A stretch of DNA of 64,000 bases from JACMLD01 sp963705285 (GTDB lineage Bacteria; Bacteroidota; Bacteroidia; Chitinophagales; Chitinophagaceae). Under the pieces are notes generated by a model, which had not been told where the DNA came from, made no database searches, and was given only the letters and a program-made list of their open reading frames with translations. The stretch is from NCBI GenBank assembly GCA_963705285.1, contig OY970066.1, positions 2,356,001 to 2,420,000 on the forward strand. The letters are read 5' to 3'. Shown piece after piece: positions 1 to 8,792 of this stretch. Positions within the stretch are counted from its first letter, which is position 1. Each line of letters starts with the position of its first letter. The position numbers and the translations under genes are program-made.

Positions 1-1
1 A

Positions 2-277
2 CAGATGCGCCATGCCGGGCCTATGATGAGCATTGAATTGAAGGGCGGACTGCAGGCCGGAAAAAAATTCATTGACAGGCTGCAGATGTGTACCCGGGCG
101 GTTTCGCTGGGTACGGCCGACACATTGATTTCTCACCCGGCGAGTATGTCTCATTTTGGTGTACCCAAAGAAGAAAGAGAAAAGTTTGGCATAACTGACG
201 GGCTAATACGTATGAGCATCGGCATAGAAAATATACAGGATATACTGGCAGATATGGAACAGGCGTTGAATGGCTGA
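2..277 (+). CDS. C-terminal part of a trans-sulfuration PLP enzyme (cystathionine gamma-synthase / methionine gamma-lyase family)
   Basis: Only the last ~91 residues are present because the window cuts the gene. The visible part matches the C-terminal domain of the Cys/Met-metabolism PLP enzymes: a strand with SIELKGG, then a stretch with SLGTADTLISHPASMSH, where the family has its substrate-carboxylate-binding region, then the closing GLIRMSIGIEN segment that precedes the final helix. The PLP lysine lies upstream, outside the window. The family makes or breaks C-gamma-S bonds (cystathionine, homocysteine, methionine), and the specificity cannot be read from this fragment. The stop codon falls in the first unit of the following word repeat. 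Confidence 0.85.
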   Translation, partial: QMRHAGPMMSIELKGGLQAGKKFIDRLQMCTRAVSLGTADTLISHPASMSHFGVPKEEREKFGITDGLIRMSIGIENIQDILADMEQALNG

Positions 278-441
278 TTTTTCGATGTCTGATTTGCGAT
301 CTCTGATGTCTGATTTTTTGATCTCTGATGTCTGATATTGCAGTGATGCTTTCTTTTTTCCGGCAGATGTTAGCGTGGATATTCTTTGGGCGTTGTTCTG
401 CAAATAAGATCAGCGATGATTACATCAGCGATCATTACATC
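274..441. repeat. Degenerate word repeat with inverted partner arm
   Basis: The first arm (about 274-337) repeats variants of CTGATGTCTGATTT and GCGATCT. The second arm (about 409-441) carries the same words in reverse complement (ATCAGCGATGATTACATCAG and similar). The TGA stop of the upstream gene lies inside the first unit. The two arms could pair into a long imperfect hairpin. It belongs to a class of locus-specific repeats seen repeatedly in this window. Confidence 0.6.
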
Positions 442-454
442 CTGCCTCAGTCAT

Positions 455-484
455 AAAAAACGCCCGGGCAAAAGCCAGGGCGTT
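455..484 (-). terminator. Rho-independent terminator of pckA
   Basis: AACGCCC and GGGCGTT pair around an inner GGC/GCC stem and a short loop. Read on the minus strand the hairpin is followed directly by six T residues. It lies about 60 bases after the pckA stop codon and is oriented to end that transcript. Confidence 0.85.
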
Positions 485-540
485 GTAGCAAGCAAGCATC
501 GGAGAGACCGGGTTAAGCAAATCGTCACAAGAACCAAAAC

Positions 541-2145
541 TTATGGTAGTACCGGTGCGGCGGCAAGAATTTCTGCACTCACGCCATCGGCATATTTTTC
601 AAAATTACGGATAAACTGGCTGGCCAGTTTTGCGGAAGCGGCATCATAAGCTGTTTTGTCGGCCCAGGTACTGCGTGGTTGTAACACAGCATCCGGTACA
701 CCGGGGCAACTAACGGGCACCATCATCCCAAAAACAGCATGCGGCTCAAAAGATACATTATCCAGCGCACCGTTCAGCGCGGCGGTAATCATGGCCCTGG
801 TATACTGCAGTTTAATGCGGTTGCCTGTACCATAGCCGCCACCGCTCCAACCCGTATTTATCATCCAAACATTCACCTGGTGCCGGCGGATTTTTTCGCC
901 CAGCATATCAGCATACTTGCCGGGGTGCAGGGGTAAAAACGGCGCACCAAAGCAGGCGCTGAAAGTAGATTTGGGTTCGGTAACGCCCGCTTCTGTACCT
1001 GCTACTTTGGCGGTATAGCCAGAGATGAACTGGTACATGGCCTGCGCAGGTGTAAGTTTTGAAACGGGTGGCAGTACGCCGTATGCATCGCAGGTTAAAA
1101 AGAAAACGTTATGTGGTATACCGCCTACTGCGGGTTCCACCGCATTGCTGATATAATGAAGCGGATACGATACGCGTGTATTTTCTGTAATGGCTTTGCT
1201 GCTGAAATCAATTCTGTTGGTACCGGCAAAAAACGGCGTGTTCTCTACCAGTGCCCCGGGCCCAATGGCATTGAAAATCTGCGGCTCTTTCTCCTGGCTG
1301 AGATCAATTGTTTTAGCATAACAACCGCCTTCAAAATTGAAAATGCCGTCTGCCGACCAGCCGTGTTCGTCATCGCCTATCAGTTCACGTGCGGGGTCTG
1401 CACTTAATGTGGTTTTACCAGTACCGCTCAATCCAAAGAACAATGCTGTATCTCCCTGCGTGCCTTTGTTGGCAGAACAGTGCATGCTAAGCACCTGTTT
1501 GGTGTGCGGTAACAGGTAATTCAATACGGAGAAAATTCCTTTTTTGATTTCACCTGTATAGCCGGAACCTGCAATTAAAATGGTTTTGTGTTTAAAGGAA
1601 ATGACCGAAGCATTGTGTTGGCGGGTGCCGCATTCAACAGGGTCAAGTTGCAAATCGGGTGCAGCAAGAATGGTCCATTCGGGTATAAAATTTTCCAGGT
1701 CTGCATCGGTAGGCCGTAAAAACATATTGTATGCAAACAAGTTGAGCCAGGGCTTTTCATTTACCACGCGTATGTTCATGCGGTAACGGTCATCTGCACA
1801 CGCGTAACAATCGCGCACCCAGATATCTTCTTTAGTTGCCAGGTAGGCCCTTATCTTTTTCTGAATAATGAGAAAATAGCGTTCCTCGATCGGCTGGTTA
1901 AACTCGTTCCAATACACGGTGTCGGCGGTAAGCTGGTCTTTTACAATGAACTTATCTTTTGGGCTTCTGCCGGTAAATTCGCCGGTGTTGATCACCAACG
2001 CGCCGGTATTACTTAACAATCCTTCACCCGAACAGATACTGTCTTCAATTAACGCTTCTGGCGGTAACTGGTAATGGATATTGTCAACTACAGAAAGACC
2101 CAATCCAACAATGGGGGATGAGGGGAAAGAGGTTAGTATCGACAT
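541..2145 (-). CDS. pckA: Phosphoenolpyruvate carboxykinase (ATP)
   Basis: The enzyme converts oxaloacetate and ATP to phosphoenolpyruvate, ADP and CO2, the entry step of gluconeogenesis, in the cytoplasm. The 534-residue length is normal for the ATP-dependent class. The substrate-binding TGRSPKDKF lies at residues 58-66, the P-loop GLSGTGKT at about 238-245, the metal-binding kinase-2 segment ELIGDDEHGW at about 254-263, and GGCYAKT follows. The start codon follows a good TATATTTG promoter element after a short leader. The gene is monocistronic, with its own terminator downstream. Gluconeogenesis fits a cell living on uronic and sugar acids, but the gene is also a normal core gene of the phylum. 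Confidence 0.97.
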   Translation of the reverse strand: MSILTSFPSSPIVGLGLSVVDNIHYQLPPEALIEDSICSGEGLLSNTGALVINTGEFTGRSPKDKFIVKDQLTADTVYWNEFNQPIEERYFLIIQKKIRAYLATKEDIWVRDCYACADDRYRMNIRVVNEKPWLNLFAYNMFLRPTDADLENFIPEWTILAAPDLQLDPVECGTRQHNASVISFKHKTILIAGSGYTGEIKKGIFSVLNYLLPHTKQVLSMHCSANKGTQGDTALFFGLSGTGKTTLSADPARELIGDDEHGWSADGIFNFEGGCYAKTIDLSQEKEPQIFNAIGPGALVENTPFFAGTNRIDFSSKAITENTRVSYPLHYISNAVEPAVGGIPHNVFFLTCDAYGVLPPVSKLTPAQAMYQFISGYTAKVAGTEAGVTEPKSTFSACFGAPFLPLHPGKYADMLGEKIRRHQVNVWMINTGWSGGGYGTGNRIKLQYTRAMITAALNGALDNVSFEPHAVFGMMVPVSCPGVPDAVLQPRSTWADKTAYDAASAKLASQFIRNFEKYADGVSAEILAAAPVLP

Positions 2146-2150
2146 TTGTT

Positions 2151-2177
2151 ACAAACGTTTGTTAGTTTACAAATATA
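2151..2177 (-). promoter_or_regulatory. pckA promoter -7 element and palindromic operator candidate
   Basis: On the minus strand TATATTTG (2170-2177 on plus) is a perfect Bacteroidota -7 box. A convincing TTG -33 box at the expected spacing is not visible. Just downstream, where the transcript should begin, lies the perfect 12-bp palindrome ACAAACGTTTGT (2151-2162). Its position at about +2 to +13 would suit a repressor site. That role is inference. Confidence 0.5.
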
Positions 2178-2546
2178 GAAATACTCTTAAGAAACCATCT
2201 TTTTGCTGCCCCACCAAATTTGCGAAAGCTTTGACTATTACGGTGTTAATGGCGATAAATTTTCTTTATTTATAACTTTTATTGAATATTTTTAAAAAAT
2301 TGGTCATAAACATCGAATTTTTAAAATTTTCTTTTTTGTGTCCTTTCATGTTATTGTTAACCCGAAAAATGTGCTGCACGTTGTGGCATTACAAGAAAAC
2401 AAATTGCGTCAGGGCAGCATCAGCTTGCTTTTTCTTTTCATCGGTCTTATACAATCGCTGGTGCTTATAAATAGCATGCAAGCATGATAACTGATACATA
2501 TGAAATTGAATCCATAATTTTATGACCTTTCAAGAAAATACGCTGC
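2178..2546. other. Gene-free divergent intergenic region
   Basis: AT-rich spacer between the divergent pckA and pepP genes. Short reading frames occur but none resembles a protein family or has a ribosome-binding site. No convincing promoter for the rightward gene was found. Confidence 0.5.
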
Positions 2547-3839
2547 ATGAAATACCTGCCATTAAACGCTGAGATATTTATACAAAACCGTAAGCGCTTT
2601 ACGGATAGAATGGAAAAGAATTCAATAGCCATATTCAACAGCAATGATGAGCTGCCATCTAACGGTGACGCACTATTAAAATTTAAACAAAATTCAGATT
2701 TGTATTGGCTTACCGGTATTGAGCAGGAAGATACCATGCTAATATTGTTTCCGGATAACCCGGATGCCAAATACCGTGAAGTACTGGTGCTGGTGCGCCC
2801 CAATGAATTAAAAGAAAAATGGGACGGCAGGCGCCACCGGGCCGCAGAAGCAAAGGCCATCAGCGGTGCTGCCACAGTTGTTTGGCTGGATGTTGTTGAC
2901 GGATTGCTGCAACAGTGGATACACCTGGCAGACAACATTTACTTAAATAGCAACGAAAATGATCGCAAAGCCAACCTGGTAGCGGTCAGGGATTACCGTT
3001 ATGCAGCAGAGATGCGCCAACGATACCCGCTGCACCAATACAGGCGCAGTGCAAAAATTCTAAAAGAACTTCGCGCTATAAAAACCCCGCTCGAAATAGA
3101 AGTGCTGCAAAAAGCTATTGATATTACCAATGTTACTTTCAAACGTTTGCTGCAGTTCATCAGGCCGGGTGTAATGGAGTACGAGATTGAAGCAGAAATG
3201 TTTCATTCGTTTTTATGGCAGCGTGCTACCGGCCCTGCTTACGGTGCCATTTTAGCCAGCGGAGACAGGGCCCGCACCCTGCACTATGTAAGCAATAGCC
3301 AGGAGTGCAAAGACGGCGAAATGATACTGATGGATTTTGGTGCCGAATATGGCGGTTACAATGCAGATCTTACCCGCACGGTACCGGTAAACGGTAAATT
3401 TACCCGCCGGCAAAAAACGGTTTACAACGCTTGTCTTGATCTGCACAATTACGCCAAAAGCCTGTTGAAGCCGGGCATTACCATTTTGGATTACCATGAT
3501 AAGGTAGGCGAACATGCCACGCAGCTGTTTCAGAAAATCGGACTTCTTAAAAAAAGCGATGTTAAAAACGAAGACCCAGATAACAGGGCTTATCGCAAAT
3601 ACCTGTACCACGGTATTTCTCATCACCTGGGTATTGACGTACATGATGTAGGTACCAAAACAGAACCCATAAAAGCAGGTATGGTGCTTACAGTGGAGCC
3701 CGGCATTTATATAGAGGAAGAACAAATGGGCGTTCGCATCGAGAATAATGTATGGATAACCCGCAATGGCAATAAAGACCTGATGGCTGATATTCCGGTA
3801 TTGGCAGAAGACATAGAAAGCCTTATGAAAAAACGATAA
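2547..3839 (+). CDS. pepP: Xaa-Pro aminopeptidase (M24B family)
   Basis: The enzyme is a cytoplasmic dimetal peptidase that removes N-terminal residues preceding proline. Residues 1-140 form the aminopeptidase-P N-terminal domain and residues ~175-425 the pita-bread catalytic domain. The five metal ligands can be placed: Asp263 in MDFGAEYGG, Asp274 in NADLTRT, His359 in GISHHLGIDVHD, Glu384 in TVEPGIY and Glu399 in VRIEN. The length of 430 is typical. It is followed by pssA after 120 bases and may be transcribed alone. No signal peptide is seen. Confidence 0.93.
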   Translation: MKYLPLNAEIFIQNRKRFTDRMEKNSIAIFNSNDELPSNGDALLKFKQNSDLYWLTGIEQEDTMLILFPDNPDAKYREVLVLVRPNELKEKWDGRRHRAAEAKAISGAATVVWLDVVDGLLQQWIHLADNIYLNSNENDRKANLVAVRDYRYAAEMRQRYPLHQYRRSAKILKELRAIKTPLEIEVLQKAIDITNVTFKRLLQFIRPGVMEYEIEAEMFHSFLWQRATGPAYGAILASGDRARTLHYVSNSQECKDGEMILMDFGAEYGGYNADLTRTVPVNGKFTRRQKTVYNACLDLHNYAKSLLKPGITILDYHDKVGEHATQLFQKIGLLKKSDVKNEDPDNRAYRKYLYHGISHHLGIDVHDVGTKTEPIKAGMVLTVEPGIYIEEEQMGVRIENNVWITRNGNKDLMADIPVLAEDIESLMKKR

Positions 3840-3959
3840 ATACTTTAAAGAAACAAATAAGCATGGCTGTTATAGCGTTATGGGCATTGCAGGCCCTCGG
3901 TCATGGCCGATTAACTGTATCAAGCACACAAAAGTTATTACTTAACTGACCGCTTAATT

Positions 3960-4730
3960 ATGAAAAAAATTCCCAATATTTTTACGCTGCTTAATTTATT
4001 ATTTGGTTGCTGCGCCATTGTGTTTGCATTACAGACAGAATCTATCATTATTAACCAGGCCGATGATCTATCCACCAGTTTTAGTATTCCGGAACGATTG
4101 TATTTTGCGGCCATCTGTATTGCCATTGCTGCATTTATTGATTTTTTGGATGGTTTTCTTGCCAGACTTCTTAACGCAACCGGAGATATGGGCAAACAAC
4201 TGGATTCATTAAGCGATGTGGTAAGTTTTGGTGTGGCACCTGCTGTGATTCTTTTCCAGTTTTTGCGCCTGTCTTACATGCAGCAACAAAACGGCATCGA
4301 AATAAATATTGCCTGGTTATTGCCAGCCTTTCTGTTTGCCTGCGCTGGCGCTTACCGCCTGGCAAGGTTCAATATAGATACCACGCAAACGTATGGTTTT
4401 AAAGGTGTACCTATACCGGCTGCGGGACTGGTGGTGGCTTCTTTGCCCCTGATAGCTTTTTATAATTATTATGATGGTGCAGTAAACGCACTCATTTTTA
4501 ATAAATGGTTCCTGTATGCGGTGATTGTGGTACTCAGCTGGCTTATGATAAGCACGTTGCCCATAATGGGACTTAAATTCAAAGACTATTCACTGCAACA
4601 CAACATGCCCAAACTGATATTGCTGGTGATTGCTGTTATCGCCTTTATTTTATTTAAGTGGATGGCTGTGCCGGTGGTCTTCATCGCCTACATTATCTTA
4701 TCTTTGGCACTCAAAAATAAAACCACATGA
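3960..4730 (+). CDS. pssA: CDP-diacylglycerol--serine O-phosphatidyltransferase
   Basis: This integral membrane enzyme makes phosphatidylserine from CDP-diacylglycerol and serine, the precursor of phosphatidylethanolamine. The CDP-alcohol phosphotransferase signature D-x2-DG-x2-AR-x8-G-x3-D-x3-D occupies residues 61-86 (Asp61, Asp64, Gly65, Ala68, Arg69, Gly78, Asp82, Asp86). Several hydrophobic segments follow, as expected for the type II bacterial enzyme. Its stop codon overlaps the start of purS by four bases, so the two are translationally coupled although their pathways are unrelated. Confidence 0.93.
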   Translation: MKKIPNIFTLLNLLFGCCAIVFALQTESIIINQADDLSTSFSIPERLYFAAICIAIAAFIDFLDGFLARLLNATGDMGKQLDSLSDVVSFGVAPAVILFQFLRLSYMQQQNGIEINIAWLLPAFLFACAGAYRLARFNIDTTQTYGFKGVPIPAAGLVVASLPLIAFYNYYDGAVNALIFNKWFLYAVIVVLSWLMISTLPIMGLKFKDYSLQHNMPKLILLVIAVIAFILFKWMAVPVVFIAYIILSLALKNKTT

Positions 4731-4972
4731 CGTACACGGTGCAGGTAAAAGTAATGCCATTGAAAGAATTGCTTGATCCCCAGGGGAAAGCAGTAATGGG
4801 CGGATTGAACAACCTTGGTTTAAATACCGTACAGGATGTGCGCATTGGAAAAAATATTACCCTTCAAATAGATGCCGCAACCCCCGATGCAGCTAAACAA
4901 ATAGCCGAAAATGCGGCGAAAAAATTACTCGCCAACCCGGTAATGGAATATTTTGAATTAGCGGTTGATTGA
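4727..4972 (+). CDS. purS: Phosphoribosylformylglycinamidine synthase, PurS subunit
   Basis: PurS is the small structural subunit of the three-part FGAM synthase (PurL, PurQ and PurS), bridging the glutaminase and the synthetase in purine biosynthesis. The 81 residues match the family in size and pattern: a first strand ending in VKVMPLKE, the helix around VMGGLNNLG, the VRIGKNITLQI strands and a C-terminal NPVMEYFEL. The start overlaps the pssA stop (ATGA). The stop codon TGA lies inside the first unit of the following word repeat. Confidence 0.88.
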   Translation: MTYTVQVKVMPLKELLDPQGKAVMGGLNNLGLNTVQDVRIGKNITLQIDAATPDAAKQIAENAAKKLLANPVMEYFELAVD

Positions 4973-5108
4973 TCAGTTGACTAGTTGATCAGTTGATTAG
5001 TATTTTTGCCGTGCAATTGCTCAGTTGATTGGTATTTTCGTATGCAGTTACCCGTTACTACAAAATCGTTGAATACTGATCAACAAACAAACTGATCAAT
5101 CAGTCAAC
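4964..5108. repeat. Degenerate word repeat with inverted arm after purS
   Basis: Arm 1 (about 4964-5002) repeats GTTGATCAGTTGA-like words, beginning inside the last two codons of purS. A further copy lies near 5010-5030. Arm 2 (about 5071-5108) holds the reverse complement words (CTGATCAATCAGTCAAC) just before the rsmI start. The pair could form an imperfect hairpin. The word differs from those at the other loci, except that the repeat near 50.8 kb uses a similar one. Confidence 0.6.
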
Positions 5109-5115
5109 AAAAAAT

Positions 5116-5781
5116 ATGCTCTATATAGTTCCCACGCCCATAGGTAACCTGCAAGACATTACACTCCGCGCGCTGGAGGTGCTTAAATCGGTGGATGTAA
5201 TTTTAGCAGAAGATACACGCACCTCCTCAAAACTGCTCAACCATTACCAGATAAACAAACCTGTTTCGCCCTATCACCAGCACAATGAACATAAAATTTT
5301 GAACCACCTGGTGAACCAGTTGGAAGATGGAAAAAATATGGCCGTTATAACAGATGCCGGTACACCTGGCATTTCCGACCCTGCATTTTTACTGGTACGC
5401 GAGTGTATCAAAGCCGGCGTAAAAGTAGAATGCCTGCCCGGCGCCACAGCGTTTGTGCCCGCGCTGGTAAACAGTGGTATACCGGCTTCACGTTTTTGTT
5501 TTGAAGGGTTTTTGCCCCTTAAAAAAGGCAGGCAGACACTCTTGAAAAAACTTTCCACCGAAGAAAGAACCATGCTGTTTTATGAATCCCCTGTCAGGCT
5601 TATAAAAACCCTCAAAGACTTCATCGAATACTTTGGCGCAGACCGCGTATGCTGCGTAAGCCGCGAACTCAGTAAAATGTTTGAAGAAAACGCCCGCGGT
5701 ACCTTACAGGAAGTATGCGATCATTTTTCGCAAAAAGATGTGAAAGGCGAAATTGTAATTGTTGTGGCCGGCGCTCAATAA
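5116..5781 (+). CDS. rsmI: 16S rRNA (cytidine(1402)-2'-O)-methyltransferase
   Basis: RsmI methylates the 2'-oxygen of C1402 in the ribosomal decoding centre with S-adenosylmethionine. The tetrapyrrole-methylase-type fold is recognisable from the N-terminal YIVPTPIGNLQDITLRALE, then AEDTRTSSKLL (~residues 32-42), the TDAGTPGISDP loop (~75-85) and GFLPLKKGRQ in the second domain. At 221 residues it lacks the extra C-terminal domain found in longer homologues, which is common in Bacteroidota. Confidence 0.93.
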   Translation: MLYIVPTPIGNLQDITLRALEVLKSVDVILAEDTRTSSKLLNHYQINKPVSPYHQHNEHKILNHLVNQLEDGKNMAVITDAGTPGISDPAFLLVRECIKAGVKVECLPGATAFVPALVNSGIPASRFCFEGFLPLKKGRQTLLKKLSTEERTMLFYESPVRLIKTLKDFIEYFGADRVCCVSRELSKMFEENARGTLQEVCDHFSQKDVKGEIVIVVAGAQ

Positions 5782-5906
5782 TGCCTGGGGAATGTTTTCA
5801 TCAACCCTGGGCATGCGCCGATCGTTAAATCAAAGCAAGACAATGCAGTAGGCATTGGCATGATTTTTTTATATCTGCGGGTAAATCCCATAAAAATTTT
5901 AAGGTT

Positions 5907-6356
5907 ATGAAAAAACTATGTGTCATAGCAGTGGTTCTATTGTCTGTAGGTATGTGCAATTACACCCAGGCACAGCTGCGCAAAATTCCTGCTGAGGCAA
6001 CCGAGGCCTTTAAAGCAAAATACCCCAATACCAAAAATGCAGAGTGGAAAGATAAGATCACCCATTTCCAGGTAAATTATGAAATGGATGATGTGCGGTA
6101 TGAATCAAAATTCAGCAATAAAGGCGAATGGATACAAACGGAAAAAGAGGTAGGTGAAGAAGGATTACCGCCCGAAGTAAAAGATGGTTACAATAAAAGC
6201 AAGTTTACAGACTGGGAGCTAAAAGCAGTCACCTGGGTACAAAGCAAAGAAAGTGGCGTGCAATACCGCCTGTATGTTAGAAAAAACGGCGTGGAAAAAA
6301 AATACCTGTATTTTGATAAAGGCGGGCGGTTAATTAAAGACGCCATCACCATATAA
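5907..6356 (+). CDS. Secreted PepSY-like (DUF2874) protein
   Basis: A small periplasmic protein with a signal peptide (residues 1-22, ending TQAQ). The body matches the Bacteroidota PepSY-like / putative beta-lactamase-inhibitor-like family: a motif in which the chain compares itself with a growing peptide (AFKAKYPNTKNAEWK, FQVNYEMDD, and a C-terminal GRLIKDAITI). Two related halves can be discerned, about 27-85 and 87-149. The molecular function is unknown; family members are often stress- or envelope-associated. It is a single-gene unit followed by a strong terminator. Confidence 0.75.
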   Translation: MKKLCVIAVVLLSVGMCNYTQAQLRKIPAEATEAFKAKYPNTKNAEWKDKITHFQVNYEMDDVRYESKFSNKGEWIQTEKEVGEEGLPPEVKDGYNKSKFTDWELKAVTWVQSKESGVQYRLYVRKNGVEKKYLYFDKGGRLIKDAITI

Positions 6357-6378
6357 AATAACCTGAGCAGTTATATGA

Positions 6379-6409
6379 GCCCCGTTCCAACACATGGAAC
6401 GGGGCATTT
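6379..6409 (+). terminator. Rho-independent terminator
   Basis: An 11-bp perfect stem, GCCCCGTTCCA paired with TGGAACGGGGC, with a five-base loop and a following ATTTTATT tract. It ends the PepSY-like gene. Confidence 0.88.
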
Positions 6410-6492
6410 TATTATAAGCATAAGTTTATTTTCTTTTTAACCTTTGTATTGCGTTATTTGCTGCAATTTTACAGGTTTAAAAAGGCTTAATA

Positions 6493-8493
6493 ATGATGCG
6501 TTTCTGTTTTCTTTTTGCTATTGCTGTTTGTTTTTGCATGATTGCTGCAGCCCAGCCCAACCGCTGGCAACAACACGTTAAATATACCATGCAGGTAAAT
6601 GTAGATGCTGTCGCTAACCGTTTCACTGGTAAACAGCAGCTGGTTTACACCAACAATTCACCTGATACACTGTCAAAAGTATACTATCACTTATACTGGA
6701 ATGCATTTCAGCCCAATAGCATGATGGATAACCGTAGCCGCGTGCTCGGTCAGCAAACAGTTAATGGCAGAGCCGACTGGGACGGCAGGGTAAAAGATCG
6801 TATACTCAACCTGCAGCCCGATGAAATTGGCTACCAGAAAGTAAAATGGATTAAAATGAATGGGGTTACGCAGAACATGAAATTGCACGAAACCATTCTT
6901 GAAGTCATATTAACCAGCCCTGTGTTGCCCAAAGCCTCCGTAACATTTGATCTTGAATTTGAGGCGCAGGTGCCTGTACAAATCAGGCGAAGCGGGCGTG
7001 ATAATGCAGAGGGCGTGCGCTTTAGTATGAGCCAGTGGTATCCTAAATTATGCGAGTATGATTATGAAGGCTGGCATCCTACACCTTACGTGGCGCGCGA
7101 ATTTTATGGCGTATGGGGCGATTTTGATGTGAGCATCAGTATCGATAAAAAATTTACCATTGCAGCCACCGGTTACCTGCAAAATGCCCAACAGATTGGC
7201 CATGGTTATGAAGCCCCCGGCACCAAAGTAGCGTCACCCACTGGTAACACGCTTACCTGGCATTTTTCTGCACCCAATGTCCATGACTTTGTTTGGGCTG
7301 CAGACCCCGCCTACATTCATATCAGCAAACCGGTGCGCGATGGCATGGTGCTGCACGCGTTTTACAAAATTGTACCGGAAGCATTGAGGAAACAGTACGA
7401 TGGTTTTTCAGCGAGGCAAAAACAACAATTTGGAAATGATGCAGCCAATTTTATAGCCAATTATCAGGAAGAATGGGAAACAGTGTTGGAAAATGCTGCC
7501 AAAGTGCTTCCGTTTATGGACAAGTCTTTTGGCAAATATCCCTACAAACAATACTCATTTATTCAGGGTGGAGATGGTGGCATGGAATATCCCATGGCAA
7601 CTTTATTAAAAGGCGCAGGTACAGGTGTGGTATTTCATGAATGGATGCATAGCTGGTACCAGATGATGATGGGTACCAATGAAAGTGAATACGCCTGGAT
7701 GGATGAAGGCTTTACTTCTTATGCTGAAGACCTGGTTACAAGAAATTTTTTCGGTAAATCAACGCAGGAAAATTACAAAGAAGCACTACAGCGCAACCCG
7801 GCAGACAAAGCAGTTGCTGATGCGGTAACCTTTATTCCTGAAGACAACGGTGATTCTTACGCGGCCTACTTTGCATTGGTAAAAAGTGGCTTTGAAGAGC
7901 CGTTAACTACCCATGCTGATCACTTCAATACCAATTACGCTTACACAAACGCCGCTTATGCCAAAGGCGCCGTGTTTATGGAACAGCTGGGCTATGTGGT
8001 TGGTACAGAAACCCGCAACAAAATACTGCTGAATTATTACAATCAATGGCGTTTTAAACACCCCAATGTAAACGACTTTATACAGGTGGCTGAAAAAACC
8101 AGCGGAATAAAACTGGATTGGTACCGCGAGTATTTTGTAAACACTACTAAAACCATTGATTATGCCATAGACAGCCTTTGGGAAGCTGGGGGTAAAACCA
8201 TGGTGCGGATTGTAAACAAAGGCAGGATGCCAATGCCCATCGACCTGCAACTCACTTTTAAAGATGGCACCAAAGAGATGCATTACGTGCCAATGAACCT
8301 GATGTTTGGCGCAAAACCACCAGAAGATGCTACCGCGCAGCGTAAAGTGTATGATGAATGGAATTGGACAAGCCCCAGTTATACTATTGAAAGCAGCCGC
8401 AAATTATCTGATATGGTATTAGCGGAAATTGACCCCAGTCACCGCATGGCAGACACCAACCGCAAAGACAATAAGCTGGAAATTAAGTGGTAA
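6493..8493 (+). CDS. Secreted M1-family zinc metallopeptidase
   Basis: A gluzincin peptidase expected to hydrolyse peptides outside the cytoplasm. A signal peptide covers residues 1-20 (cleaved before QPN). The aminopeptidase-type N-terminal beta domain is followed by GGDGGMEYPM, the M1 exopeptidase-type motif, and the zinc site HEWMH (His382, Glu383, His386) with the third ligand Glu405 at the canonical 18-residue spacing (MDEGF). Length 666 is usual for the Bacteroidota M1 group. An ATG three bases downstream is an equally possible start. Its terminator is a perfect 32-bp palindrome. Confidence 0.9.
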   Translation: MMRFCFLFAIAVCFCMIAAAQPNRWQQHVKYTMQVNVDAVANRFTGKQQLVYTNNSPDTLSKVYYHLYWNAFQPNSMMDNRSRVLGQQTVNGRADWDGRVKDRILNLQPDEIGYQKVKWIKMNGVTQNMKLHETILEVILTSPVLPKASVTFDLEFEAQVPVQIRRSGRDNAEGVRFSMSQWYPKLCEYDYEGWHPTPYVAREFYGVWGDFDVSISIDKKFTIAATGYLQNAQQIGHGYEAPGTKVASPTGNTLTWHFSAPNVHDFVWAADPAYIHISKPVRDGMVLHAFYKIVPEALRKQYDGFSARQKQQFGNDAANFIANYQEEWETVLENAAKVLPFMDKSFGKYPYKQYSFIQGGDGGMEYPMATLLKGAGTGVVFHEWMHSWYQMMMGTNESEYAWMDEGFTSYAEDLVTRNFFGKSTQENYKEALQRNPADKAVADAVTFIPEDNGDSYAAYFALVKSGFEEPLTTHADHFNTNYAYTNAAYAKGAVFMEQLGYVVGTETRNKILLNYYNQWRFKHPNVNDFIQVAEKTSGIKLDWYREYFVNTTKTIDYAIDSLWEAGGKTMVRIVNKGRMPMPIDLQLTFKDGTKEMHYVPMNLMFGAKPPEDATAQRKVYDEWNWTSPSYTIESSRKLSDMVLAEIDPSHRMADTNRKDNKLEIKW

Positions 8494-8518
8494 AATAGAG
8501 CGATAACACTTTGTCAAA

Positions 8519-8550
8519 GCAAAAGCCGCTTCATATGAAGCGGCTTTTGC
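8519..8550 (+). terminator. Terminator, perfect 32-bp palindrome
   Basis: GCAAAAGCCGCTTCAT is followed by its exact reverse complement. The stem ends in A/T runs, so it can terminate transcription arriving from either side, from the M1 peptidase or from the opposing response regulator. Confidence 0.85.
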
Positions 8551-8639
8551 TGTAATGCAGGAATTCATTTTTTGATCCTATGTAAGTACTAAATTCATTG
8601 CATAGTCAAAATCTGTAATCAACAGGAGGTAAGGTTATA

Positions 8640-8750
8640 ATGGTTTTACAGTATTTGTTTCTAAGCATCCCTTTTAACAATATAAAAGTAGAAACTAAGC
8701 TGGTATGGTACAATACCACTTTAGTAGTATTTATAACTGGTAATGTTTAG
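8640..8750 (+). other. Possible 36-residue ORF with a canonical Shine-Dalgarno site
   Basis: AGGAGGT (8624-8630) stands nine bases before ATG at 8640, which opens a 36-codon frame (start MVLQYLFLSIPF, rich in hydrophobic residues) ending at TAG 8748-8750. Strong Shine-Dalgarno sites are rare in this window, which makes the coincidence notable, but no homology is recognised and the frame may be chance. Confidence 0.25.
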
Positions 8751-8792
8751 GAAATTAAGATAAAACGTTCAACAAAATCCAACACGCTTGCA

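Noticed and set aside
274..441. Insertion-sequence remnant
   Set aside because: No transposase trace, no target duplication, and the words differ between loci.
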